Shown here one piece after another: positions 1-11,253 of a DNA stretch of 64,000 bases. Within the stretch, counting starts at the first letter, position 1. Every line of letters begins with the position of its first letter. The position numbers and the translations under genes are program-made. Origin of the DNA: Campylorhamphus procurvoides (Eukaryota; Chordata; Aves; Passeriformes; Dendrocolaptidae); contig WBMV01006429.1 in the NCBI GenBank assembly GCA_013396655.1, positions 988,739-1,052,738 of the forward strand, read 5' to 3'. Below the pieces are notes generated by a model. The model was not told where the DNA came from. It did no database searches and worked only from the letters and a program-made list of their open reading frames with translations.

Positions 1-279
1 CCCCCCCGAGGGGTGGGGCCTGCGCGCCGATGGGGGCTCCTCAAATGGGGTTTATCAGTACAAAAATCACCAATTAGTCCCGATCGCCACTTAATTCCTT
101 CTGATGGACCCCCCTCTAAACGCAGCGTTTGAGCAGTGTGGTTCCAGGGTTTATCCCTGAGCCTCACGCTGTGTGACTCGTGTGACACCGTAAAAACTCA
201 ATAAAATTGCTTATCTAACCAAGTTGAGAGTCCTCTGTGAGCGTTTGCTCTGATTCCCGTGCAGATCCGTACCTGAACA
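1..279 (+). mobile_element. Possible 3' part of an LTR (solo or truncated)
   Basis: The first 280 bases are richer in CpG than the following DNA. They contain AATAAA at 200-205, a short U5-like stretch, and an end in CCTGAACA at 272-279, as many avian retroviral LTRs do. No primer-binding site follows, so it would be a solo or cut-off LTR. The 5' end lies outside the window, so terminal TG and target duplication cannot be checked. It could instead be the last exon end of a plus-strand gene. Confidence 0.3.
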
Positions 280-3200
280 CGTGTAGGGTGGTGAATCCAG
301 CTTAGTCATGTGCTGGCAGAGCCAAATCCGGGCTCCAAGGGAGGCAAACCTGAGTCAGTGTGGGATATGAGGTAGGAATAATGCTGATTACAGGGGAAAA
401 ACACTGCTACCACCTCCCCTGGCTGCCGGCCAGAGAGAGAGATTAATAAACACACAGGTTTTTTGGAAGTAAAGAAAAGCAAACCCAGAAGAGGGGGAGA
501 GTGGAAGTGAAAAGCAAGCTTCAAATTTAGTAACTCACCATGTTTTTATCTGGGGAAAATCACAGTCTGTAAAAGGTTAATGGGTAAACTGAAAAATTCC
601 TGAACTCAGGGATTCTCTGTACAGTAATTTTATCAAGTTTTATCTCTAATACAGCAGGATTTTGCAGCTGAAGCAAAATCCAGAACATCCAAGGTGTAAT
701 GTACTTTTTATTGAAAGAGTGCTGATGTCTCTTTAATGTCAGTCCCCCAAAACATTAGCAAAAAAATGAAGACATGCTTTTGCATTTGTGGTTCTAAAAT
801 TTTCATTAGAGTTTGTTTGCCAGTGAGCCTAAGATAACCATTTAAACCTGGTTTGCACTAGAGTGAAAATCCTGTTTCTCTTCTTGTGGTAGTAGTTTTC
901 TGTTAGTTTTTTGTTTTTGAGGATGTAAGATATGTGGCACTGACAGCTGTTTGTTGTCTCCTGGTTTTTAAAAAACCCTTTTAACCTCATAAATCTTGTT
1001 ATATACCAAATCTGTTAGTGCCAGTTATGGCTTGGGTGCCAGTGGTTCGCTATTTCTCGATGAGTATATAAATAATTGGTTATTATTTATAAATCTTGCT
1101 ATAATATCTGCAAAGTGCTAAGAGTTTTCCCAACATCCACTGATACAGCCCCTGTCTGAGGAAATCTGTCAGACTACAAGCAGCAGGAAAAAGATAGAGG
1201 CTCAAAATTAAACATACAGCGTGAGTGTGCACGTGTGAACAGGCAGAAAACACCTGTGTACCTGTAGTCAACTGTGGCAGATAATTATTGTTTCTCACAG
1301 ATTTCTTATTCCAAGAGGTGTGTCTGGGAAGGGTGTCTGGATTTTGTGCAAAGTTTCTTGCTGAAAAGCTGATGACAAGCGAGAGGCAGGGCAGAGGAGA
1401 TGGGATGTAACAGGATCACACGATCTGCCTTGCTGTCTCCTCTGGGCTTTTATGGGGGTTTACCTTTTTTGTCTCCGCTTACAAATAGGTGACAGGCCCT
1501 CAGGGACAATTTGGGGAAACCACATTTAATGATAATTAAAAAAAGAAGATAATGCTGAAGAGACTCATCAGAACTGACTACCTTGCAGCAGGAAAATTTT
1601 GGTTCTAGGGTATTTTGGTTCTGTCCTGTCAGGAAAAAGAATATTCAGCCTGGAATAGAAGGGGTGGAATAACTATTTGCTCATTATGAAAATGCAGTCA
1701 ATAGAAGCTGTAAAAATTTATTGGTTTCAACTGACAGTTGAAAGAGGAACAAACCTATCAAAGTTGAGAATTGTGCCTTTTTGAAGAAGGAAAACTTTCA
1801 TACATAAAGAAACTTCCCTCTGAAGCAAAAGCCTTGCAACAGATTTCATAGAACAGATTGCAAAACAGTTTCAGCTACTGCTCTTCGTGCTGAACAAAAC
1901 ACTTTCAAAAATACCTCTGCAGACACTGAGAAGGAAAGCAGATTGGGAAGCAGTTAATTTTCCATCCTGTTCAGGAGGGGGCAGTGGAGACCCAGCAGTG
2001 GAGAGTTGTCAGCTGGAATTTGAGTGGTGTCTCAGAGAAGGTTGAAGGCAGGAGAAACTCGCTGGCCATGACCGGGTTAGACAGTACAAAGTAACAGCCC
2101 TTCTAAGAATGGCCATTTTTATGAGAGCAGAGGTTGAACAGCAAAGAACTGAACTAGAGAAATTTCGCCTTTGCAAAACTGGGAAGGAGACTCATTTGAG
2201 TGTAGTTACAGCCACTTCTGCTGTCAACCCTTATGGTATTTACGTTTGTTTATGAGATATTTCCTTCTTTAATTAGATTTGCAACACCAAATGTATGCAC
2301 AGCTTGAGGAACGAATGACACACAATGCAGCTATGTTTTAGGTGGCTTTGTACAGCAGGATACATCACAATTCAGTGTTACTGTGCTGGTCTATGAAAAG
2401 ATAAATTCAAAACATTTCCTTCAAAATGCAGTTTTGCAAGGTCGCTTTTTCAAATGCCCTATCACAGTAGGTGATCCATCCTCACAGCAGCTCTTCTCTT
2501 AGTTTTCTCATTGTTTGAATACAAAGTTTAAACCAGGGGTTGTCTGCCTTGCCCAAAGCCTCAGAAAAATTCAATGGCAGAGCCAAAATTTCCTGGCCTT
2601 CAGTACTTGCAGTGCTGTGCTTCCTTTCTCTTAATTAAAGCTGTATTGGGTTTGTTTTTCCTCCCTCTGGTTACCATCAGAGGGTGGCTGATTAGCAGTT
2701 GTGTTTTGCCTTGAGTTGTTTATGGATTTCTGCAGCTCCATGGTTTGGTTTTCACACTGATGGAGAGAATGTCTTAGGTCCCCTCGACTGGGTGTGGGAG
2801 CAGCTGTAGCTTTGCTTGGGACCTCAGGGACAGAGTATTGACAAATATTACAAATGCCTGTTTATAAGGGACTGAACCGAGTGGGGGTGGGAAAACCACC
2901 AGGAGCATTTCTAAGATATATCAGGGAAAATACATTATTAATGTCACAAATCACTATAACTAGCGATCAAGGGAGCCAGTGTCCCAGATTGTTGTGGCAT
3001 ATGTAAATTCAAAGAGATAATAGGAGCTTGGAAAGGCAAAGTGAGAACCCACTGACAGTTGTATTTCCACTTCGTGAGAGTTTATTTTTGTAAAGGAAAA
3101 TTTAAAAAAAATATTATTATTTTTAGATTACTCAGTAGAATAGAAAAAAAGAGCAAATATTCAGCCAGGTGAAAAAGAACCAAGATATTGTTATGGCATA

Positions 3201-4005
3201 GGGACACATTTTCCCCTTTAATGGGGTATGAGAATTTTTCTTAGAAAAGCAGTGACCCAGAAGCTTTGTGTGAGGTGAAAAGGTGTGCCAGACACGCTGG
3301 TTGTCCCTGAGCTGTGACTGGTGGCAGATGGGAATGGCCCACAGCGACCTCAGCATGGTCACACGCTGGCAGTGGGGACACTGCCTCGGGCAGCTGCCAG
3401 GGCACCACTCTGCAAGGTGTGCTCTTAGAATGGTTTGCATCTTGCTAACACACAGCCCAGCTGGGGTCACCTCACAGGGATGGTTGAGACGTGGACTTCT
3501 CTCACTCTCTGGGGTACAGCTGCACCTCCTCAGGGTTGAAATGTCTTACCCGAAAAAAGACTTGGGGCTTGATGTGGCAAAGCCAGAATAAGCCACAGTT
3601 TACAGGAAATCCAGCCAGATGCCCGATATTACAGCAAGGAAACTCCACCACTTACCAGGAGTTTCACCCCAGAGCTTCTTTCTTCTTTATTTAAAAGAAT
3701 TTTAAGCTACTTGCAAGGATGTCTCTTACTGTAAATTGTTACTGAAATGGGTCCCTCCTCTCAGTAGAAACTCCCAGTTTATTGTTTGTATTGCCTTCAG
3801 CCATACAAATATTAAAAGAACATACCTAAACATCAGTTGTACCACAGAGTTTTATAGGACCAAACTGAATATACTCAGGCCCAGTCTTAGCTTTTTCCTC
3901 TCCTTGTGAAGACATTTCCATTCTACAGCTCTTATTGGGAAAATGCTTTATATGGAAACTGAGAATCTGCCTTTTTCCTTGCAGTGCAATGTGTGAGGAT
4001 GAAGA

Positions 4006-4053
4006 GAAAAGCAATAAAGGAATAAAAAAGAAAAGCAATAAAGGAATAAAGAA
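4006..4053. repeat. Two tandem copies of a 24 bp A-rich unit
   Basis: The unit GAAAAGCAATAAAGGAATAAA plus AAA is repeated directly at 4006-4029 and 4030-4053 with one mismatch (A to G). Each copy carries two AATAAA hexamers on the plus strand. It is most simply a replication-slippage duplication. Confidence 0.85.
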
Positions 4054-4730
4054 GAAAATAATTATTATTCTTATGTCCAAGAGCAGAAACCACAGTTACT
4101 TTTGTGCCTGCACAAAATTCATGAATTGTGCAGAGTCAGGGATATCTTTGTAATTTTTGAGTTTCAGAGCAACCTGAGTTTCTTCATAGCTTATTACATG
4201 GATTTCCAGTTGTTGAAATCTCTATTACAAATAAAACTGGAGAACAAAATCCACGCAGCTGTTTGCTTTTTTTTTTTTTTAATTATTATTCTTATTTGAC
4301 ACTCACATTACAAAATTTAGAAACCATAGACAGTTCAGGCAAACTGTTAAAACACAGTATAAATTAGGGGGGTTTAATATATAAATTCTATACATAGGTA
4401 AGTTAGCTGGAACATGACTGACAAAAGGATTTCATAACAATCTTACCACAACTGTATAAAAAGGCGTGGGAATAGGATGGGCACTATCAGCATGAATGCA
4501 GGTTAAGACATTTCCACAACAGCTATAAAGCGTAACAATGACCATGCTATTCTCGCAGTGGTTATGTGGGGCACAGGATGCATATTTACCATTAACATTT
4601 TGTAAGATCTATGTACAGTCACAAAACCCTAAACAGCCACTTCCAGGTAGCTTTGCTGTTTCCTGCCTGTGCATTTCTTCTGAGGATTTCTAACAAAGCT
4701 ACGTGGTTTGGGTATTATGGATGGGTTAAA

Positions 4731-4797
4731 AGTTGGAGTTGATGATCTTAAAGGTCCTTTCCGACCTAAATGATTCTACAGTTTTATGTTTCTATGG
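4731..4797 (+). mobile_element. CR1 LINE 3' end fragment
   Basis: The stretch reads GTTGGAGTTGATGATCTTAA, then AGGTCCTTTCCGACCTAAATG, then ATTCTACAG and ATGTTTCTATG. This is the diagnostic 3' end of avian CR1 elements in plus orientation. Only about 70 bases of the 3' end are recognisable and no reverse transcriptase is left. Confidence 0.85.
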
Positions 4798-7700
4798 TAG
4801 AGGGATTTCAATTTGACCTGAAAATGCTAATCCTAAGATGAAATTGTTTAATTTAATGAAGAGAATACAGGGAAAGCACAGTTCCTCACTGCTATCACTC
4901 ACATGATTAATATATACCAGTCTTTTAATCCATATTTACTTCCTAGCTTGATTCTCTTTCAGAACTAAAGACATAATTTAGTTCCCATTTTTCTAAGCAC
5001 ACTTGTAAAAAGGAGTTACACCAGAAGAGATGTAGAACTATTCAGATATCTTTATGGGGTAATTTTTTGAAAGTATGTCTGCCCAGGTGACCCAGGATGT
5101 GTCATTCAACCTTTGAATTTCTCAATCTGGAAATAAGGACAGTTCTGCTTACCCATTTTTACTCTGTGCTTTTAGGTCTGTGACTAATCAGTATTATTCT
5201 GACAGTTTTAGAATAGCACGTTCTTGGAGTTTAGGTTTCTGATAGTTGATAGTCACTGTCACTAAAAGTGAAAAAAAAACCCTTAAAATCTGATTTTTGA
5301 CCTTTATAAGATGATGAACACTTGCCAAGAGTTCTGAAACCCATGGGATAATTTATTTTCCATCTGTACTGTGTCCCAGCAAATGGTGTTTTTACAGACA
5401 GATCCCTAAGGGAAGTGCTTGTACACTTGTAAGAGTCATATCTTGAAACACTTGAATTTAATAGCTCTGTGTGTGCGTTCCTGCTAAGTTTTAATAAATA
5501 GGAGGATTCTGTTGGAACAATTCCTTCTGGTTCAAGGCAAGGACAGACAGTAAGTGACAATACCACTTGGGCTGCTACAGCAATACATGATATCAACTGT
5601 CCAGACTACACCCCCATTTTTTCAACTCTGTTTGTCCATGGGTCAAACATCAACAAACCATCCTATGATTGTTTCCAAAAAACTGGCATTTTAGAAGCAT
5701 AATTAAATAATGAAAGCAGTGATATAGTACTGACCAGTAACAGTCCACTGAGGAGGTCACATTTCTCTGAAAGGGAGCTGGACTGTGGAATTTTCTGTTC
5801 AGAATTCCATTAAACGGGCTTTGCACCTTTTAGAAGGAGGTTTTCCCATGCAGACATTTAACTTGTAGCACTCCTGAGCTCTGAACTCTCAGTCTTTCTG
5901 CATTCAAGAAGGCTTGGGAACATTGCTGCACTGCAGTATTAATCTGGCTTGGCAGCTTTAGGGCCACAGGGATGAAAAGGGAGAAGGACTCCTATTCTAT
6001 TATGACAGATCTGGAGTATGATTACAGAGCCTTTGTATGGCAGAGAGCGAGAAAAATGCTCCTTTGGCATTTTGCAAGAGCTGTTTATTGGAGCAAAATG
6101 CCACTTCTGTGGAGGGAAAGGCACCAAGGGAAGAGGGAGCAGCCTAAGCCCCTCTGAATTTCCAGCACTACAGCCTGTGCCTGGCCACAGCACAGGGCAG
6201 GAGTTACTAACACTTTTATTGTAGCTGAGGCTGTAGCATGAGTTTCAGTGCCTTGCACCCGTGCAGGTTATATGAAATCCCACTCACACGAGCTATTGGC
6301 TCCCCATCTACATCTTGCATGTTGCAAAAATGCAGGATGTGATGCCTCGTATGAGCATTAGCTTTAATGAACTTAGTGTTATTGAATACCTGAAAACATG
6401 CAAAAGATGTAAAAAGAATTGTAAAATAAATTAATAGGAAACAGATTAAACTCCAGATCTGTAACAAATTCTTCACTGTTTCATGTCCACTACAGAAACA
6501 TCTTTTGGTTCAAAGGATTTTCTGGTCCTCATTCTGTTGGATGGGTAAGGAAGTGTAGCTGGCTTTGTCCTAGGTGAACTTCCAAGAGCTTTCCACCTTT
6601 CCAAAGGGATGTGTCCCAGCATCAGAAAGCTCAGATATGAATTTGCATGTCAGCTTTGTACAGGATCATTCATCCAATCCCCCTCATGCCTCAGTCAATG
6701 CATGTCCCACCACACAGACCCCAGGTATGTTCCCCAGCAGTAATGCCCTGCACCAACTACAGAGGTCATTTCACTCAACAGGCAATGTTAGAAAGCACAA
6801 AAGAAGACACCTTTGGCTCACAGTTGAGCCTCTGAGCAGTAACAAAGGGACTTTTCCCTGTTTCCTTGTCACTCCCTTGCCCCATTCTGCAACTACAACA
6901 ATGGAAATAATCAGTTCATAATCAAAGGGGTTTTAATTTCCAACGAGAGAGTCGTCTGAGACAGCATGGCTGATTTCTGCAAGTCTAAAAAGAGAAAAAG
7001 GTTCTTAAAGCCAGAAAATCAAAGTTTGATCTCAGACATGAATTAATGCATTGGATCAGATTTAGTCCTTGAATTTGCTGCTGAAATTTCAGCAATGTCA
7101 AAGCAAACTCTTGCTAGGGCTGGCTTTTCAACCTCTCAAGTGCACCTCCCCTCTGAGAGTTGCACCTGGCACAGGCACCACACCAGTTGTTGATGCAGTT
7201 TAATCCCTGTGACTAACTAAGAGCTGTCCTGTGGTTAATAATTGCAGGGCTGCTCCAAAACCCATCACAGCCAACTGGGGTTTTTGCTCTGGCACATCCC
7301 TGTGCTTGGGATCAGTCTCATTCCATGGAACAGCCATTGGTAATCCAGGGATTTAACTGTGTAACATCATAACAGTGTGTTTTCTACTAACATGTCTTCT
7401 TGTTACCTCCAATTACATATTCAGTAATCATAGCTGTGTTCTAAACTGGATTTACAGTCATGTGCAAACCAGCGCTCATGTGCTTTAAGAAAAGGTGCAT
7501 AAATTATTGCAATAAAACATGACAAAGTAACCAAGACACCTGTTAGGGACAGGCTTAATTTTAAGTGAGTGATTATCTTATCACCACTGACCACATCATA
7601 AAATATTTTCAAGCTGAGAAAACTATCCATATGCTTAAATTGTTTCTTATTTGAAGTGCTTTAGCAGCTGTCCACACTTTGTTAAAGTGAAACCTCAGCA

Positions 7701-9993
7701 GTGGCTGGGATCACAGTTTGCTTCCAGATCTGCCTCTCCTCTCTCCACGTGGGGATGTACCAGGGCTGTGTTCAGTGCCTGCCAGAGGGAACAACAGGCT
7801 GAGCTCAGTGTGTTCTGGTGCACAGGGTTCTTGTGTGGGGGACTCGGGGTTTCTGCCATGCCCAGCTGACCTACATCCCTCCACCTCTGCCTCGGGAACG
7901 TGATGGATGCTGATGGGAACTGCAGGGCAGGATGGGGTGATTTAAGTGTCTTTTGAAAGGCCTTGAGCGAGTTCATCTCCTGACAGCAACACAAGCTGAA
8001 GGCACAGACAGTTCCCTCCCTGCTTCCCACTGGGCTTATATCAAGTCTGGAAAAATGGGACTTTTGCTACCACTCTGATTACAGAGGAGGAGCAGAAGTG
8101 ATTTCAGGTATTGGGCTCTTTTAAAATACTGCTGTATACCAGAAGCTAAGTTAATGCTTCTGAAGAACTGTGTCTTATTCACATCTTACTAGCTTAAGGG
8201 TTTGATACCAACACTGCAGACCTACAGGTCTAGTTTTGCTCTGTTCTCTGTGTAACATTAGTTCAAGCAGCTGTCAGGGGAGGGGAATCCACTCCAAAAA
8301 GTGGAATTAGAAAGCCATGCCATTACCAATAGTAACTCATCTAATGACTACATGCCTTACAGTGGCTTAGTGCTTGAATACCTTTATAGCAAGAAAAATT
8401 AACTACTGGACATGTTTTTTTTTCTCATTTTCATGTAATACTAATAAAATTTTGGAAGAAATCTACTCCCCAAATTGTCATGCTTTGCTTTCAGTTGTAC
8501 TCCTGCTTCCTGAAGCTGTTGGTGAAACAAGGCTCTAACCACTCTCCTGCCAGGAGCTGTACACCCTGCTTAGGCCAAATATGAATCAGAAACACAACTG
8601 ACAGCTGTAACTTAAGGCTTACGTTGTTTCTATTTAAACCAATAGGATTTTGGCTACAGAATTATGTGAAGACAAGCTGTGATTCCCAAATCCATTTTTT
8701 AAAAGCACTGTCTTCTCATTTGAAGTCATTCTGCAAAGATGACTGAACACTGAAAGTGTCTCAGGACATCAAATACTGCAGATTTATATACCCTGCACCT
8801 CTATAAAGCAAGTCTGAGGACTCCCCAAGAGATGAGGATGTTTAGCACCTCTGAAAAAAGACCTTTTAAATGTCTGACTGCATAAAGGCTTAAGGATATT
8901 TAGTGCTTTTGACAGTTTCACTAAGCCCTTAATACCCACCCAAAGCTGACCTTTATGGTTCCATTTTAAGCTCTGAGGTTTCAAAATTTGAGACTGTGGA
9001 AGTGGTTTAGTGATAAACTTTAGGAGATCTAATTTAACTTATACTTACAAAATTGACTGGATTCGTGAAAGGTAGTCCAAAATATAAAGCATTATGATGA
9101 GAAATCACATTTTGATTACCTTCAGGGTTTATAATCTCAGCTGTGCCAGTTTCTATTGGCTCATTAGAAAGGGAGTAGGGATTTGATTTTTAAGAAGCAG
9201 GTTTTTAAGAAAGGGCCCATCCACCAACATTGCACTTCAGATAAATAAAACCACTACATTTCCACTATGAAGTCACATTTTGCCTGTTTAAAAATGCAGA
9301 TAGTAAGAAAAAATGACCATTTAGCAAGCACACTGAAGCATTAGCATTGTCGTAAATATGTTTATGGTTATTGCTCTGGATTTGTCTGGAATTTAACAGG
9401 CTCTTAATGGCTCCATTTTGGAAATGGCTCTGTCTGCAGGAATGGCTCTGTGTGGATGTTCCTCTGTCTTGCTCTCAGCTCATGTACAAAAACCAACAAA
9501 CAGCATATTGACAGTATCAGCAGAATAGCCATCATTCCCTGGCTCGCATGATGTTGGATCATCTTCCCCTTAATCCTTCCATGCAAAGTTTGAATAAACA
9601 CACGAAGGCATGGAGGACGTGGAGACCTGGCAGGGGGCAGGAGCAGGGCCAGTTTTCTGCCTAAAATCATGGGCCAGCACAGCCAGGTTTGGAGATCAGC
9701 CTCATTTTTCAGAACACTGCAGCCACTTGGAACCACTCTGTGCTGAAATAAAACTATTACTGATCTCCAACAAAGGGTTACATCCTTCTGTTGTAGGCAG
9801 AGAAAGACTGGGACATCTGAAAAGGCCAGCCTCAAGTCAGTAATCAAAGTGAAAAGTTCAAGATCGTGTGGCATTTAGGTTTCATTTAAGCTTTTCGAGC
9901 TCTTTTCTGGGGCAGCTGGAAACATTCCTTTCACATACAAACAATTAGTCTACTGTTAGGGCTTAGTTTTGAATCTAATATAGTACATTATCA

Positions 9994-9999
9994 TTTAAT
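9994..9999 (-). terminator. Candidate poly(A) signal ATTAAA
   Basis: ATTAAA is the commonest variant of the poly(A) signal. It is followed about 40-50 bases downstream on the minus strand by a T/G-rich stretch (TTGTTTGTATGTG). It would give a 3' UTR of about 1.2 kb. Chance occurrence cannot be excluded. Confidence 0.3.
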
Positions 10000-11228
10000 A
10001 CATCTGTTACAGTAGCACCTTGATTATTGTACAGCTTTAGAGAGCAGACATAGTCCCTATTTCATATTATTTGTAAGGTAATGGTGAACATGGTTAGGTC
10101 CTAAAAGTAAAAAAGACAAAAATGGGTATCTGCTCATGAATGACAAATTCTTTAGTGCATTCATTCTAGCCTGAAACCCTTTCTCCTTTTAAAGCAGACC
10201 ATGTGGTCCCCGAATTCAGAGCAATTATCCCCCCCATCCTCCTGGTGTCCCGATGCAAAATAAACAGCACTGTGTTAATTGCAACCTGATAGAACTGGTA
10301 ATGCAGTATTTTTTTTAAAAAGTATGATAAAATCCTCTAAAAGATGCAACTCAGCATCAATGAATTCAGGGAATACACTACATACATTAAATAGAGGTAA
10401 GTTGAGTCCAGAGTTCTGTTCTTTGTCCCTCAGCCTCAGGAGTGGTGGGGGTGTCTTTGAGCAGCACCGCCTGCACTCTGTGCCCTCCTCAGACCAGCCA
10501 AGATTCACAGTAAGAAAAGCAACAACAGCCGTGGGAGAAGAACCGAGCAAGATCCCCCTTGAGATTGTTCCCAGCAGAGGTCCATGGGGTCAGTGTGACT
10601 GTCCCACGGTGACATGGCCTGTGTGTGACACACGTGTGTCCATGGGGGTGACAGCAGTGTTCATCCCTGCAGCAGCCACTGCTTTGTTCAACAAGGCTGG
10701 GGGCTGCTAATGCAAGGGCAAGGGGAACTTCTTCTTTCTTCATCCAGCAATGAACCAGATTGCTGTCGTGTCTGTCTTTTGAGTTCATTTTACAAGCCTC
10801 AGAGGGTTTCAAGAGCTGCTGTCTGAAGCACCTGCTTCTGAAGAATACTCCTGTGTGGTTTTGCTTTCCTTTTTCCTGCTTTCCCATTCTCTGTTGCAGG
10901 ACCGTGGCTCTCCACGCTCCTGGTTCTCTTGCATCCTCCTTCAGAGGCAAAATTACAGTGAACCTGATGCAGTTTGGGCACAGCCACAAAGAGTCTGTTT
11001 GTCCTTCCTCTCCATGTCTCAGACTTAGAAAAGCATCGTTGTGCACACAGTTCAGTTGATTTCAGTGGATGAATCCAGTTCATCCAGCATGTCAGGCAGT
11101 CAAAAAATCCCAACAAAAAACTCAAACAGAAGAAATTGTCTAAATCCCAAACAGGCATCTTTGGAATCAGTAGTGCAAAATGTTTGCGGATTTCTTTTCC
11201 TTGACCTACTGCAGTAACCTCTTAATCT
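9994..11228 (-). other. RASGEF1C: Probable 3' UTR of RASGEF1C
   Basis: The transcript must continue past the stop codon at 11229. Reading the minus strand downwards, I found no AATAAA before about 6.2 kb; the nearest plausible signal is an ATTAAA at 9999-9994. The extent is therefore a guess. The open frames seen here on both strands are not conserved with any family I recognise. Confidence 0.4.
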
Positions 11229-11253
11229 TCAAGTCTTTCCTAAAATCGTGGAT
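11229..11253 (-). CDS. RASGEF1C: RASGEF1C coding exon 13 (stop codon exon)
   Basis: A short coding tail: it completes Arg465, encodes STILGKT and ends in TGA at 11231-11229. The acceptor is AAATTTGCAG. The tail resembles the remembered human RSSILGKT ending. The same exon should continue as 3' UTR below 11229. Confidence 0.93.

Larger units (their letters stand above)
280..9993. other. Intergenic region downstream of RASGEF1C
   Basis: About 9.7 kb of AT-rich DNA with only short open frames (121 codons or fewer up to about 9.4 kb, 156 at most), none with a recognisable domain. It holds a CR1 3' end near 4.7 kb, a 24 bp tandem duplication near 4.0 kb and a short poly-T run near 4.27 kb. In mammals RNF130 lies on this side of RASGEF1C; I found no RNF130 exon here. 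Confidence 0.6.

Noticed and set aside
10627..10640. Perfect 14-base palindrome GACACACGTGTGTC with an E-box core
   Set aside because: A single short palindrome in probable 3' UTR; expected occasionally by chance and in TG-rich sequence.
1..11000. Search for RNF130 exons or the embedded miR-340 gene expected from mammalian synteny
   Set aside because: No RING-finger or protease-associated domain sequence, and no miR-340 mature sequence, was found on either strand.
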